A stretch of 64,000 nt of DNA, taken from assembly GCF_001673535.1 (NCBI RefSeq), contig NZ_LZLY01000079.1, forward strand, positions 1-64,000. Reading direction: 5' to 3'. The notes beneath the pieces were generated by a model. That model made no database searches. It was given only the letters and a program-made list of their open reading frames with translations, and was not told the DNA's origin. Positions 49,123 through 58,286 of the stretch are shown here, one piece after another; position 1 is the stretch's first letter; each line of letters starts with the position of its first letter. Source of the stretch: Mycobacterium sp. 1081908.1 (lineage in GTDB: Bacteria > Actinomycetota > Actinomycetes > Mycobacteriales > Mycobacteriaceae). The position numbers were made by a program, and so were the translations under genes.

Positions 49123-50118
49123 CTACCTCCGGGAAGCGAAGAAGACCGCGGCCTTGCGGATCGAGTCTTCGACAGGTTCCGGTTTCCACCCCAGTTCACG
49201 CTCGGCCTTGCCGTGGTCGAGTGGCGACATCAGCTCCGCCATGCGAATTCCCGCGTAGGCGAACGGAAGGTCTCGGCGCAGCAGCCGCGCCGCCAAATCG
49301 TTGACGCGCGCACCGGCGCGCAGCACCGAAATCGGGATGCCGATGCGCGGCGGGCGCCTGCCGACGGCGCTGGCGGCGATCTGGTGCAGCTCCCGGCCGC
49401 TCATGTAGCGGTCGGACACGATGTAGCGCTCGCCGTTTCGTCCCCGTTCCGCCGCCAAAAGCATTGCCCTGGCGGCGTCCTCGATGCCCACGACCTCCGA
49501 CGAGTAGCCGAAATAGAACGGGAAACGCCCCGTGGCGACGAGGGCGATCAGGGAGCCGTGCGGCGTCGGCGCCCAATCGCCGGGGCCGTAAGTGGTGGAG
49601 ATGCACATGGCCACGGCGGGCAGGCCCCGCTCGCGGGCGTACGAGAGGAGCAGGTTTTCGCCGGCGACCCGGGCTTCGATGTAGGGGCCGCCCTGGTCCC
49701 AGTTGTGCGGGTCGCCTTCGGTGACCGGCCGGCTGTCGCTGATCGCCAAAGAGCCGGTGGTGCTGGTGTATACGAACTTTGTCAGGTCGGCATTCAGTGC
49801 GGCGTCGAGGACGTGCCGCAGCCCTTCGACGTTGGTGCGAAACAACGGCGCCGGATCGCGCAGCCACATCCGGGCGTCGACGACGCAGTAGTAGACGACG
49901 TCACAGCCGGTCATCGCCGTGCGCAGCGCGTCGTCGTCGAAGATGTCCCCGTAACAGCGCTCGACGGGGAGCTCGTCGATTCCTTGGGTGGAACTGGTGC
50001 GGCGCAACATGACTCGCACGTCGGCGCCCGAGGCGACGAGCTGGCGCGTGACATGGGATCCCAGGAAACCGCTGGCCCCGATCACCAGCTTCGTGCCGCC
50101 CATCAGCGGTCGATCCAT
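49123..50118 (-). CDS. NAD-dependent epimerase / 3-beta-HSD-like SDR
   Basis: A 331-residue extended SDR. Cofactor motif [40 protein letters not shown] supplies the Ser; the expected Tyr-x-x-x-Lys reads [17 protein letters not shown], with Arg in place of Lys. [20 protein letters not shown] and [12 protein letters not shown] at the end fit the 3-beta-hydroxysteroid dehydrogenase / dihydroflavonol reductase branch. Whether the Arg supports catalysis is open. It overlaps the aldo/keto reductase gene upstream by 16 bases and converges on the other SDR with a 3-base gap. Confidence 0.85.
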   Translation of the reverse strand: MDRPLMGGTKLVIGASGFLGSHVTRQLVASGADVRVMLRRTSSTQGIDELPVERCYGDIFDDDALRTAMTGCDVVYYCVVDARMWLRDPAPLFRTNVEGLRHVLDAALNADLTKFVYTSTTGSLAISDSRPVTEGDPHNWDQGGPYIEARVAGENLLLSYARERGLPAVAMCISTTYGPGDWAPTPHGSLIALVATGRFPFYFGYSSEVVGIEDAARAMLLAAERGRNGERYIVSDRYMSGRELHQIAASAVGRRPPRIGIPISVLRAGARVNDLAARLLRRDLPFAYAGIRMAELMSPLDHGKAERELGWKPEPVEDSIRKAAVFFASRR

Positions 50119-51074
50119 CCCATCTGCGCCTCGGCGTGGTGGCCACCGATCGGTGGGGTGAGTCGGTCGATCCTCGCCAGCTGGTCGGGGGCGAGCTCGA
50201 CGGTGTCGGCGGCGACGTTCTCCTCGAGCCGGCTGACGCGCTTGGTCCCCGGAATCGGCACGATGTCAGGGCCTTTCGCCAGCAGCCAGGCCAACGCGAC
50301 CTGGGCCGGGGTGGCGCCCACGTCGGCGGCGATCTCACGCAGCTCGTCCGCGCTCCGCAGGTTGTGCTGGAAGTTCTCGTCGAAGAAGCGGGGGTTGGTC
50401 TTGCGGTAGTCGCTGTCGGGAAGCTCCCCGTTGGAGCGGATGGCGCCGGTGAGAAACCCGCGGCCCAGCGGCGAGTAGGCGACGAACCCGATGCCCAGTT
50501 CGCGCAACGCGTCGAGCACGCCGTCTTCGGGATCGCGGGTCCACACGGAGTACTCGGACTGCACGGCGGTGATCGGATGCACGGCGTGGGCGCGGCGAAT
50601 GGTGTTGACGCCCACCTCGGAAAGCCCGATGTGCCGGATCTTTCCGGCTGACACCAGCTCGGCCAGGGCCCCGACCGTGTCTTCGATCGGGGTCTCGCGA
50701 TCGAGGCGGTGTTGATAGTAGAGGTCGATGTGGTCGGTCGCCAGCCTCTGAAGCGACCCCTCCACGGCGATGCGGATGTTGGCGGGGCTGCTGTCGAGGC
50801 CGTTGCGGCCGGTGTGGGAGATCAGGCCGAACTTCGTCGCCAGCACCACCCGATCGCGCCGGCCCTGTAGGGCGCGGGCGACGAGTTCCTCGTTGACATA
50901 GGGGCCATAGACCTCGGCCGTGTCGATCAGCGTGACGCCGAGGTCGATGGCGCGATGGATGGTGCGGATGGATTCGGCGTCGTCGGTGCCGGCACCGGCA
51001 TAGGCGACGGACATGCCCATCGCGCCCAGACCGAGGCGTCCGACTTCGAGTTCCGCGAGATGAGCCCGTTTCAT
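50103..51074 (-). CDS. Aldo/keto reductase
   Basis: A 323-residue (beta/alpha)8 aldo/keto reductase. The tetrad is visible: Asp and Tyr in [20 protein letters not shown], Lys in VVLATKFG and His in [11 protein letters not shown]. The NADPH pocket appears in [13 protein letters not shown] and [15 protein letters not shown]. It resembles the AKR13-type group acting on aldehydes and ketones. ATG 51074 is chosen; ATG 51083 is possible. It begins close to the divergent acyltransferase gene. Confidence 0.93.
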   Translation of the reverse strand: MKRAHLAELEVGRLGLGAMGMSVAYAGAGTDDAESIRTIHRAIDLGVTLIDTAEVYGPYVNEELVARALQGRRDRVVLATKFGLISHTGRNGLDSSPANIRIAVEGSLQRLATDHIDLYYQHRLDRETPIEDTVGALAELVSAGKIRHIGLSEVGVNTIRRAHAVHPITAVQSEYSVWTRDPEDGVLDALRELGIGFVAYSPLGRGFLTGAIRSNGELPDSDYRKTNPRFFDENFQHNLRSADELREIAADVGATPAQVALAWLLAKGPDIVPIPGTKRVSRLEENVAADTVELAPDQLARIDRLTPPIGGHHAEAQMGWIDR

Positions 51075-51120
51075 GGCCCCCATTGTGCGCCGGGCGACCC
51101 CGGGCGACCGGGCGGGTACC

Positions 51121-52473
51121 GTGGCGCTCGTGCCAGACACCGCGCGACCGGTCCGCAATCTCGCGGTCGACTTCTATCGCGTGTCGGGTGTGGTCCTCAT
51201 CGTGCTGGGGCATTGGTTGGCCGGCTCGGTGACCTATCACGACGGATCTTTCGGTCGGCAGAACCCGCTCGTCGACATCCCGTGGACCCAGTGGCTGACC
51301 TGGCCCTTCCAGGCCGTCCCGACGTTCTTTCTGGTCGCCGGCTACGCGGGCGCGTTGTCCTGGACGCACCGGCGCGAGACCGACGGCATGTCGCGCCAGA
51401 CCTGGCTTCGGCACCGGCTGGCCCGCGTGCTGGGCCCGACCACGGTCTACGTCGCGCTGGTGTCGGTGGTGGTGGCGGCGCTCGACGCCGGCCACGTGGC
51501 CGGCGCGACGCTGGAGTACGCGGGTTGGGCCGTGGCCATGCATCTGTGGTTCCTGGCCGTGTACCTGATCGTTGTCTCGCTGACCCCGATTGCGGTTGCG
51601 GCACATCGGCGTTGGGGGCTGCTGGCGCCGGCGGCGCTCGCGGTAGGGGTCGTCGCGGTGGACGTCCTCTCGATCGGTGCCCACGTGCACAACCTTGGCT
51701 GGGTTAACTACTTGCTGTGTTGGGGCACGTTCTACCAGCTCGGGATCGCTTGGCGCGGAGGGCTACTGGGCGGTCGCCGATCGGCGGTGCTGGCCGCCTG
51801 CTCGGCGATCGCGCTGGCGCTGCTGATCTGGCTGGGCGTGTATCCGATCAGCATGATCGGCGTTCCCGGGCAGACGATCGACAACACGACGCCGCCGACC
51901 GCTGCGCTGCTGGCGTTCGGATGCGCCCAGGGCGCATTGGCGATAACGCTCGCGCCCGCGCTGAACCGGGCGCTGCGCGCAGACATGATCAAGCGGGTGC
52001 TGGCCATCGGCAACAACAACGTGATGGCGCTGTACCTCTGGCACATGATCCCGGTGGTGATCGTCGCGATCGTCGCGTATCCGGCGGGTCTGCTGCCCCA
52101 ACCGCCGGAGGGAACGGGGCTGTGGTGGCTGGCTCGGCTGGAGTGGGTGGTCGTCCTCAGCGTGGTGACGGCGGCCGAGCTCCTGTTGTTGTGGACGCTG
52201 CGGCGTCTTTTCGCGGCCCCGCTGCCCATGCTCGGTGTGCCCTTGACCGAACGCTGGGGCGAAGTGTTCATGCTGGCGGGCGCCGCACTGGCCGCCACTG
52301 GCCTGCATTTCTTTGCGTACGCGGGGTTCGCGCCGGACGGCCGCCTGCCATGGGTGACCGCGGCGCTCTTCGCCGTCGGAGTGGTGCTGGTGGCGCTTCG
52401 CCCGACGAAGGCCGGGCGGCGCGCGGCCGATCCGGCGCCTCCGACCGGGGGAACCGCCGCGCGCCGGCATTAG
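51121..52473 (+). CDS. Membrane acyltransferase (acyltransferase-3 family)
   Basis: About 450 residues with ten or so transmembrane helices, beginning with the family-typical [20 protein letters not shown] (the His being the likely catalytic residue) and continuing with [40 protein letters not shown] and [20 protein letters not shown]. Acyltransferase-3 proteins add acetyl or other acyl groups to sugars or lipids at the membrane. Start is uncertain (GTG 51121 or 51130; ATG 51073 overlaps the divergent gene). A clean 10-bp stem-loop follows the gene. Confidence 0.88.
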   Translation: MALVPDTARPVRNLAVDFYRVSGVVLIVLGHWLAGSVTYHDGSFGRQNPLVDIPWTQWLTWPFQAVPTFFLVAGYAGALSWTHRRETDGMSRQTWLRHRLARVLGPTTVYVALVSVVVAALDAGHVAGATLEYAGWAVAMHLWFLAVYLIVVSLTPIAVAAHRRWGLLAPAALAVGVVAVDVLSIGAHVHNLGWVNYLLCWGTFYQLGIAWRGGLLGGRRSAVLAACSAIALALLIWLGVYPISMIGVPGQTIDNTTPPTAALLAFGCAQGALAITLAPALNRALRADMIKRVLAIGNNNVMALYLWHMIPVVIVAIVAYPAGLLPQPPEGTGLWWLARLEWVVVLSVVTAAELLLLWTLRRLFAAPLPMLGVPLTERWGEVFMLAGAALAATGLHFFAYAGFAPDGRLPWVTAALFAVGVVLVALRPTKAGRRAADPAPPTGGTAARRH

Positions 52474-52498
52474 CGGCGTCGGCCCGTTGGCAAGCGAC

Positions 52499-52524
52499 TT
52501 ACGGCCCCTTGAGAGGGGCCGTAA
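52499..52524 (+). terminator. Perfect 10-bp stem-loop after the acyltransferase gene
   Basis: TTACGGCCCC (52499-52508) and its exact complement (52515-52524) surround a TTGAGA loop, 25 bases after the stop codon. It lacks a T-tract, as is usual for intrinsic terminators in mycobacteria. Confidence 0.8.
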
Positions 52525-52622
52525 TGCCCTGGTCGGAGGTAGTATCGGGGAGCAACGTCTCCGGCAGGTTCGGAACGTTTGAGCGCGCCCGGACCGCAAG
52601 GAGACACCCTCGGTAAGGGAGT

Positions 52623-52943
52623 ATGCAGATGTTAGACAGCCTCGCGGTCACCAATAACCACGGCCCTCAACGGCGCACTCAGGATGCCGAACTGTTGAAG
52701 GAATCCGGCGTGCACAAGGTCGTCGTTCTCGACCGCGACGGCAACTGCCTAGCGTTCGTATTGGCTTGGGACGGCTTCGAATACGACGCGGAGACGGACG
52801 CCTACGTGTGCGTCGCGGATCGTGATGGCCGGGAACTTTTGACCGTGTACGCCGCGGGTGACATCAGCTCGGCGCCCGGCGAAAACATGTATGTCGTGAC
52901 GGCACCGGACGGCTCCGGTGTGGGACGTCACGGGCCCCGCTGA
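52623..52943 (+). CDS. Hypothetical protein
   Basis: A 106-residue soluble protein, MQMLDSLAVTNNHGPQRRTQ, with regularly spaced strands (KVVVLDRDGNCLAFVLAWDG, DAYVCVADRDGRELLTVYAA). The repeated D-R-D-G turns suggest a small beta-rich fold. A GGGAG site precedes the ATG, and a second ATG lies two codons in. I do not recognise a family. It stands alone between a terminator and the TetR gene of the mce locus. Confidence 0.65.
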   Translation: MQMLDSLAVTNNHGPQRRTQDAELLKESGVHKVVVLDRDGNCLAFVLAWDGFEYDAETDAYVCVADRDGRELLTVYAAGDISSAPGENMYVVTAPDGSGVGRHGPR

Positions 52944-53021
52944 CGCAACGGCGACGACTCACCGGCCGCGGCACGGTCGTTAAACCGTTACGTGTATCCG
53001 CGTCGGCGAAGGCTATGATAG

Positions 53022-53035
53022 ACCGTTCGTACGGT
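53022..53035. promoter_or_regulatory. Palindrome ACCGT-N4-ACGGT before the mce-locus tetR
   Basis: The sequence GACCGTTCGTACGGTT (from 53021) lies 22-37 bases before the TetR start. It shares 13 of 16 bases with the site before the yrbE-mce operon (53912-53927). A promoter-like TATGAT occurs just upstream (53014-53019). Confidence 0.65.
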
Positions 53036-53057
53036 TAGTTATGCCGAAGGGTTGAAG

Positions 53058-53729
53058 ATGCCCAGATCGCCTGGCAGGCGTAGCGAGATATTGGACGCGT
53101 TCGTCCGCTACGTCGCCGAACGTGGCTATGACAGAACGAATATCGGCGACATCGCCGATGAACTTGGCATGTCAAAGGGCACGATCGTTCATCACTTCGG
53201 TACCAAAGCCCAGATGTTGCGGGAGCTCGAAGAGACCCACCTGGCCCGCCAGCTCGACGTGTTGCGTCTGGCATGGGATCGCCTGGCCGCGCCGCACGAA
53301 CGCATCGCCGCGATCATTTACGCCTCCGCGCTGTTGCAGGTGAGCGCCCGCCATGCGACGGTTGCGAGCCAGCGCGAGGTGGTTCAGCTGTCCGACGATC
53401 CGGCGATGCAGCACGTGCGCAAGCTGCGCGATCAGTTGCAAACACACGCGATTGACGAAATCCGCAACGGCATCGACGTCGGCGTGTTCCGAAGCGTGGA
53501 CGTCGAATTGGCGGCGCTGCAGCTGTGGGGATCGCTCGAATGGATGTGGGTGTGGTTCGATCCCGCCGGTTCCCGGACACCCGAGCAAGTCGGAGCCGCT
53601 TTCGTCGACGTGTTCCTCGGCGGGCTGCTGCTCGACCGCCTGGGCCTCAGCAAGTGGACGAACCCTTCCACCGGTGTCGTCTCGGTGGTGCGGGAGTGCC
53701 TCGCCGCGGTAACGGCCGGCGGAAGCTGA
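53058..53729 (+). CDS. TetR-family regulator, likely controlling the mce operon
   Basis: A 223-residue TetR protein. HTH: ILDAFVRYVAERGYDRTNIG followed by DIADELGMSKGTIVHHFGTK. The C-terminal domain has a Trp-rich helix (WGSLEWMWVWFDPAG) that could line a lipid-sized ligand pocket. The ATG at 53058 is behind AAGGG. In M. tuberculosis, mce3 is controlled by a TetR protein (Mce3R) encoded next to the operon, but divergently; here the gene lies in the same direction, 521 bases upstream of yrbEA. Two similar palindromes, one before each unit, support joint control. Confidence 0.88.
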   Translation: MPRSPGRRSEILDAFVRYVAERGYDRTNIGDIADELGMSKGTIVHHFGTKAQMLRELEETHLARQLDVLRLAWDRLAAPHERIAAIIYASALLQVSARHATVASQREVVQLSDDPAMQHVRKLRDQLQTHAIDEIRNGIDVGVFRSVDVELAALQLWGSLEWMWVWFDPAGSRTPEQVGAAFVDVFLGGLLLDRLGLSKWTNPSTGVVSVVRECLAAVTAGGS

Positions 53730-54250
53730 CGGCCAATCGGCGGAATAGGTTGCGCGGGAGCCTAATTCGCCGTTAGCGGCGTGCATGTGTACGCGAGCCG
53801 ACCCGGCGCCAGCCCAGGGGGCGCGAGGCGCAAACGGCCTGGTAGAACCGGACGATCCGTGAATCGGCGCGCCATGTTTCGGGTGAAAGCGGCTGACATT
53901 TGCGATTTATTGACCGCACGTACGGTCTAATGCAATAGTTGCAGCGTGGCGCAAACGATCGCGGCGCGGGGCCGCAGGGCGGGGACCGGGATCGCCGCGT
54001 GGAGGGACCACGGTGCCGGCCCGTGCGCGCCGCACCCGGGGTCGCGCCGAGCACCAGCAGGCCGGAACGTGGCGCCGTCGAAACCCCCTCTGGTGCCCCG
54101 ATTTTCGGGGCGCCGTTACTCTTCGGGCGAGGTCGCGAATCGGAATCACACCCGACGTCTCCGCCTCTCCCCCACGCCGCCGCGTGGCTCGCTCGAGCGG
54201 CGTGCAGACGAGTCGCGATTCGTTGTGCATTCGCCTCGAGGGCGGCGCCG
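53730..54250. promoter_or_regulatory. Long leader region of the mce operon
   Basis: About 520 bases between the TetR gene and yrbEA. The palindrome at 53912-53927 lies inside an AT-rich island (53901-53940) that probably holds the operon promoter. That would leave a 5' leader of some 300 bases. Long frames here on both strands lack protein-like composition or family motifs, so I call no gene. Confidence 0.45.
53912..53927. promoter_or_regulatory. TetR operator GACCG-N6-CGGTC of the yrbE-mce operon
   Basis: GACCGCACGTACGGTC has perfect 5-base arms. It sits in the only AT-rich island between the TetR gene and yrbEA and matches the site before the TetR gene at 13 of 16 positions. Confidence 0.68.
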
Positions 54251-55045
54251 ATGACGACCACGCACTCGTTTGCCGGCAGGGTGGGCCAACGGATCCGGCC
54301 GGGCACGGAGGTGGCCGGCGGGTTCTTCCGGATGTGCGTGCTGACCGGCAAGGCCCTCAAGCAGCCGTTCGAGTGGCGCGAGTTCATCTGGACCGGCTGG
54401 TTCCTCATGCGGGTCTCGCTGCTGCCCACCATCGCGGTGTCCATCCCGGAAACCGTGCTGCTCATCTTCACGCTCAACCTGCTACTGGCCGAGATCGGCG
54501 CCGCGGACGTCTCCGGTGCCGGCGCCGCGATCGGCGCCGTCACCCAGCTCGGTCCGATCGTGACCGTGCTGGTGGTCGCCGGTGCCGGGGGCACCGCCAT
54601 CTGCGCCGACCTCGGCGCCCGCACCATCCGCGAGGAGATCGACGCCCTCGAGGTGCTCGGCATCGACCCGATCCACCGGCTGGTCGTGCCGCGCGTCGTC
54701 GCCTCGACCATGGTCGCGGTGCTGCTCAACGGCCTGGTGGTCGCCGTCGGACTGGGCGGTGGCTACCTCTTCAGCGTTTACCTGCAGAACGTCTCGAGCG
54801 GCGCCTACCTGTCCACGCTGACGGCGCTGACCGGCCTGCCCGAGGTGGTCATCGCGTTCATCAAGGCCGCGACGTTCGGGCTGATCGCCGGCCTCGTCGG
54901 CTGTTATCGCGGGCTGATCGTCCGTGGCGGGTCCAAGGGTCTGGGCACCGCCGTCAACGAGACGGTGGTGCTGTGTTTCATCGCGCTGTTCGCGGTCAAC
55001 GCGGCGCTGACCACCATCGGCGTCCGGTTCGGAACGGGGCGCTGA
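54251..55045 (+). CDS. yrbEA: YrbE-family permease A of the mce operon
   Basis: A 264-residue MlaE/YrbE permease, MTTTHSFAGRVGQRIRPGTE. About five membrane helices and the family signature ADLGARTIREEIDALEVLGI (conserved EExDAL) are present. YrbE proteins form the membrane channel of the Mce lipid importer together with the ATPase MceG (Mkl), encoded elsewhere. The stop shares its last base with the start of yrbEB (TGATG). It is the first gene of the operon. Confidence 0.94.
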   Translation: MTTTHSFAGRVGQRIRPGTEVAGGFFRMCVLTGKALKQPFEWREFIWTGWFLMRVSLLPTIAVSIPETVLLIFTLNLLLAEIGAADVSGAGAAIGAVTQLGPIVTVLVVAGAGGTAICADLGARTIREEIDALEVLGIDPIHRLVVPRVVASTMVAVLLNGLVVAVGLGGGYLFSVYLQNVSSGAYLSTLTALTGLPEVVIAFIKAATFGLIAGLVGCYRGLIVRGGSKGLGTAVNETVVLCFIALFAVNAALTTIGVRFGTGR

Positions 55046-55917
55046 TGACCGTTACCGCAGCGGCTTCCCCCGCGCCCGCCCGCCTCTCGTGGACCACCCT
55101 CAGTCGATACGGGGAAGCCCCGGCCCGGGCGCTGGTGGAGATCGGGCAGATGATCTGGTTCGCGCTGACCGCCGTCGGGCAGATCCCCTTCGCCATGCGC
55201 CGCTACCACAAAGAGATGCTGCGGATGGTCGCCCAGATGGGGATGGGCACCGGCGCGATGGCCGTGGTCGGCGGCACCGCCGCCATCGTCGGCTTCATCA
55301 CCCTGTCCGCGGGCTCGCTGGTCGCCATCCAGGGCTACGCGACGCTGGGCAACATCGGTGTCGAGGCGTTCACCGGGTTCTTGGCCGCGCTGGTCAACGT
55401 GCGGTTCGTGGCGCCGGTGGCCGCCGGTCAGGCGCTGGCCGCGACGGTCGGCGCCGGCGCGACCGCGGAACTGGGCGCCATGCGCATCAGCGAGGAGATC
55501 GACGCGCTGGAGGTGATGAGCATCCGGTCGGTCGCCTTCCTGGCGTCCACCCGGGTGGTGGCGGGCCTTGTCGTCATCATCCCGCTCTACGGGTTGGCGA
55601 TCACGCTGGCCTTCCTGTCCCAGCAGGTCACGACGGTTTTCTTTTACGGGCAGTCGGCCGGCACGTACAACCACTACTTCCACACCTTCCTGCGCCTCAA
55701 CGACGTGGGCTGGTCGTTCGCCGAGGTGATCCTGGTCGCCGTGGTCGTGATGACCACCCACTGCTACTACGGCTACACCGCCAGCGGCGGCCCGGTCGGC
55801 GTCGGCGAGGCCGTCGGCCGGTCGATGCGGCTGTCGTTGATCACGATCGTCGTCGTCGTCGTGCTGACCGCGATGGCGGTCTACGGCAAGAGCCCGAACT
55901 TCAACCTCACGGTGTAA
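55045..55917 (+). CDS. yrbEB: YrbE-family permease B of the mce operon
   Basis: A 290-residue MlaE/YrbE permease with the second family signature TAELGAMRISEEIDALEVMS and hydrophobic stretches such as GAMAVVGGTAAIVGFITLSA. Together with yrbEA it would form a heterodimeric permease. The 30-residue N-terminal extension before LVEIGQMIWFAL is typical for the B paralogue. mceA starts six bases after the stop. Confidence 0.94.
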   Translation: MTVTAAASPAPARLSWTTLSRYGEAPARALVEIGQMIWFALTAVGQIPFAMRRYHKEMLRMVAQMGMGTGAMAVVGGTAAIVGFITLSAGSLVAIQGYATLGNIGVEAFTGFLAALVNVRFVAPVAAGQALAATVGAGATAELGAMRISEEIDALEVMSIRSVAFLASTRVVAGLVVIIPLYGLAITLAFLSQQVTTVFFYGQSAGTYNHYFHTFLRLNDVGWSFAEVILVAVVVMTTHCYYGYTASGGPVGVGEAVGRSMRLSLITIVVVVVLTAMAVYGKSPNFNLTV

Positions 55918-55923
55918 CGGTCA

Positions 55924-57249
55924 ATGACAGCCCCGACAGCCCCGGCCCCGCCGATCAAGGACCACCCGCCACGGATTCCGCCGTACAAGACGACGGCCGC
56001 GGTGTTCTTGGTGGTCGCCGCGGTGGTGTTGTCGTTCGTGTGGCTGCAGTTCCGGGGCCGGCTCACGCCGAAGACGCCCCTGACGATGGTGGCCCCCCGG
56101 TCCGGTTTGGTGATGGATCCGAATTCGAAGGTCACCTACAACGGGGTGGAAATCGGTCGGGTGGCCGGCATTTCGCAGATCCAGCGCAATGGCGTGCCGG
56201 CGGCCAAGTTCGTCTTGGATGTCGATCCCAAGTACATCGACCTCATTCCGGCCAACGTGGAGGCCAACATCAAGGCGACCACGGTGTTCGGCAACAAATA
56301 CGTGTCACTGACCTCTCCGAAAGACCCCACGCCGCAACGCGTTACCACGCACCAGGTGATTGAGGCGCGGTCGGTGACGACGGAGTTCAACACGTTGTTC
56401 GGCACGATCACCTCGATCGCGGACAAGGTGGACCCGGTCAAGGTCAACCTCACGCTGGCCGCCGCCGCGCAGGCATTGTCCGGGCTGGGCGACAAGTTCG
56501 GGCAATCGATCGTCAACGGCAACGCCATCCTCGACGACGTCAACCCGCAAATGCCGCAGCTCCGCCACGACATTCAGCGGTTGGCGGCCCTCGGCGACAC
56601 GTACGCCAACGCCGCACCGGACCTGCTGGACTCCCTCAACCACGCGGTGGTCACCGCGCGCACGCTGCACCGCCAGGAGGCCGACCTGGACGCCGCGTTG
56701 CTGGCCGCGGCCGGGTTGGGCAACACCGGCGAAGACATCTTCCGGCGGGGCGGGCCCTACTTCCAGCGCGGCGTCGCGGATCTGGTGCCCACCGCCCAGC
56801 TGCTCGACACCTACAGCCCCGAATTCTTCTGCACCATCCGCAACTACTACGACGAAGAACCCGCGGCCTTCGCGACGACGGGCGGCGGCAACGGCTACGC
56901 GCTGAGAACCATGACCGAGCTGACGTCGGGGTTGGGCGGCATCCTGACGCTGCCGGGACTGGCCGGCACCGTGCTCACCCAGGGGCTGTTAGGCCTCGCC
57001 GGACTGGTGGGCGGGGCGCCGAATCCCTATGTGTACCCGGACAACCTGCCGCGGGTGAACGCGCGCGGCGGGCCGGGGGGCGCCCCCGGTTGCTGGCAGA
57101 CCATCACCCATGACCTTTGGCCCGCGCCCGAGTTGGTGCTGGACACCGGCGCCAGCCTCGCGCCGTACAACCACCTGGATACCGGCTCGCCGTACGCCAT
57201 CGAGTACGTCTGGGGCCGCCAAGTCGGGGACAACACGATCAACCCATGA
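55924..57249 (+). CDS. mceA: Mce protein A
   Basis: A 441-residue Mce protein. One N-terminal transmembrane helix (TTAAVFLVVAAVVLSFVWLQ) is followed by the MCE domain (TMVAPRSGLVMDPNSKVTYN, GVEIGRVAGI, VPAAKFVLDVDPKYIDLIPA) and a helical needle region with long amphipathic helices (LTLAAAAQALSGLGDKFGQS). Mce subunits form a heterohexameric tunnel that moves lipids across the periplasm. Two Cys in the C-terminal part (FFCTIRNYYDEE, PGCWQT) are typical. The stop overlaps mceB. Confidence 0.95.
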   Translation: MTAPTAPAPPIKDHPPRIPPYKTTAAVFLVVAAVVLSFVWLQFRGRLTPKTPLTMVAPRSGLVMDPNSKVTYNGVEIGRVAGISQIQRNGVPAAKFVLDVDPKYIDLIPANVEANIKATTVFGNKYVSLTSPKDPTPQRVTTHQVIEARSVTTEFNTLFGTITSIADKVDPVKVNLTLAAAAQALSGLGDKFGQSIVNGNAILDDVNPQMPQLRHDIQRLAALGDTYANAAPDLLDSLNHAVVTARTLHRQEADLDAALLAAAGLGNTGEDIFRRGGPYFQRGVADLVPTAQLLDTYSPEFFCTIRNYYDEEPAAFATTGGGNGYALRTMTELTSGLGGILTLPGLAGTVLTQGLLGLAGLVGGAPNPYVYPDNLPRVNARGGPGGAPGCWQTITHDLWPAPELVLDTGASLAPYNHLDTGSPYAIEYVWGRQVGDNTINP

Positions 57250-58286
57250 AAATCACCGGCTCCGCGATCAAGCTCGGCATCGTCTCGTTGGTGCTGTCGC
57301 TGATCACCGTCTCGATCGTGGTCGTGTTCGCCCAGCTGCGCTTCAACCGCACCAACAGCTATACCGCGGAGTTCAGCAACGCCAGCGGCCTCAAAGACGG
57401 TCAGTTCGTCCGCGCCTCGGGAGTGGAGGTCGGCAAGGTCAAGAAGGTGCGGCTGGTCGACGGCGGCCGCAAGGCGCAGGTGGACTTCGCCGTCGACCGC
57501 TCGATTCCGCTTTATCAGTCGACGACGGCCCAGATCCGCTACCTCGACCTGTTCGCCAACCGCTTCCTGGAACTCAAACGCGGCGACGGGGCGGGCGCCG
57601 ACCGCGTGTTGCCGCCGGGCGGATTCATCCCGCTGTCCCGGACCTCGCCTGCGTTAGACCTCGACGCGCTGATCGGTGGTTTCAAACCCCTGTTCCGCGC
57701 GCTGGATCCGGAAAAGGTCAACACCATCGCGTCGGCGATCATCACCGTGTTTCAGGGTCAGGGCGGCACCATCAACGACATCCTCGACCAGACCGCGCAG
57801 CTGACCTCGCACATCGCTGAACGCGACGAGGCGATCGGCGAGGTGGTCAAGAACCTGAACACGGTGCTGGACACCACGGTTCGCCATCGCAAGGAGTTCG
57901 ACCAGACGGTCGACAACTTCGAGCGGTTGATCACCGGGTTGCAAAACCACGCGGACCCGCTTGCCGCCGGCACCGCGAACATCAGCAATGCCGCGGGAAC
58001 GGTGGCCAACCTGCTGGCCGACAACCGCGCGCTGCTGCACAAGGAGATCGACTACCTGCAGGCCCTCCAGCAGCCGCTCGTCGATCAGAAGGATCAGCTC
58101 GGCGACCTGATCCACAAGACGCCGACCGCGCTGAACCTGATCGGACGCAGCATCGGCCTGTACGGCGACTGGGTGAACTTCTACCTCTGCGACCTGACGA
58201 TCAAGTGGAACGGGCTGCAGGCCGGCGGCCCGGTCCGCACGGTCAGGATCTGGCAGCAGCCCACGGGCAGGTGCTCGCCGCAATGA
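57246..58286 (+). CDS. mceB: Mce protein B
   Basis: A 346-residue Mce protein: membrane helix IKLGIVSLVLSLITVSIVVV, MCE domain (SYTAEFSNASGLKDGQFVRA, GVEVGKVKKVRLV, QVDFAVDRSIPLYQSTTAQI), then coiled-coil helices (DEAIGEVVKNLNTVLDTTVR). The C-terminus has the family Cys pair (YLCDLTIKWNG and GRCSPQ). Start ATG overlaps the mceA stop (ATGA). Confidence 0.95.
   Translation: MKITGSAIKLGIVSLVLSLITVSIVVVFAQLRFNRTNSYTAEFSNASGLKDGQFVRASGVEVGKVKKVRLVDGGRKAQVDFAVDRSIPLYQSTTAQIRYLDLFANRFLELKRGDGAGADRVLPPGGFIPLSRTSPALDLDALIGGFKPLFRALDPEKVNTIASAIITVFQGQGGTINDILDQTAQLTSHIAERDEAIGEVVKNLNTVLDTTVRHRKEFDQTVDNFERLITGLQNHADPLAAGTANISNAAGTVANLLADNRALLHKEIDYLQALQQPLVDQKDQLGDLIHKTPTALNLIGRSIGLYGDWVNFYLCDLTIKWNGLQAGGPVRTVRIWQQPTGRCSPQ

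Noticed and set aside
53773..54729. 318-codon frame on the minus strand before and inside yrbEA
   Set aside because: It is Thr/Ser/Ala-rich shadow sequence crossing the operator and the yrbEA gene, without any motif.
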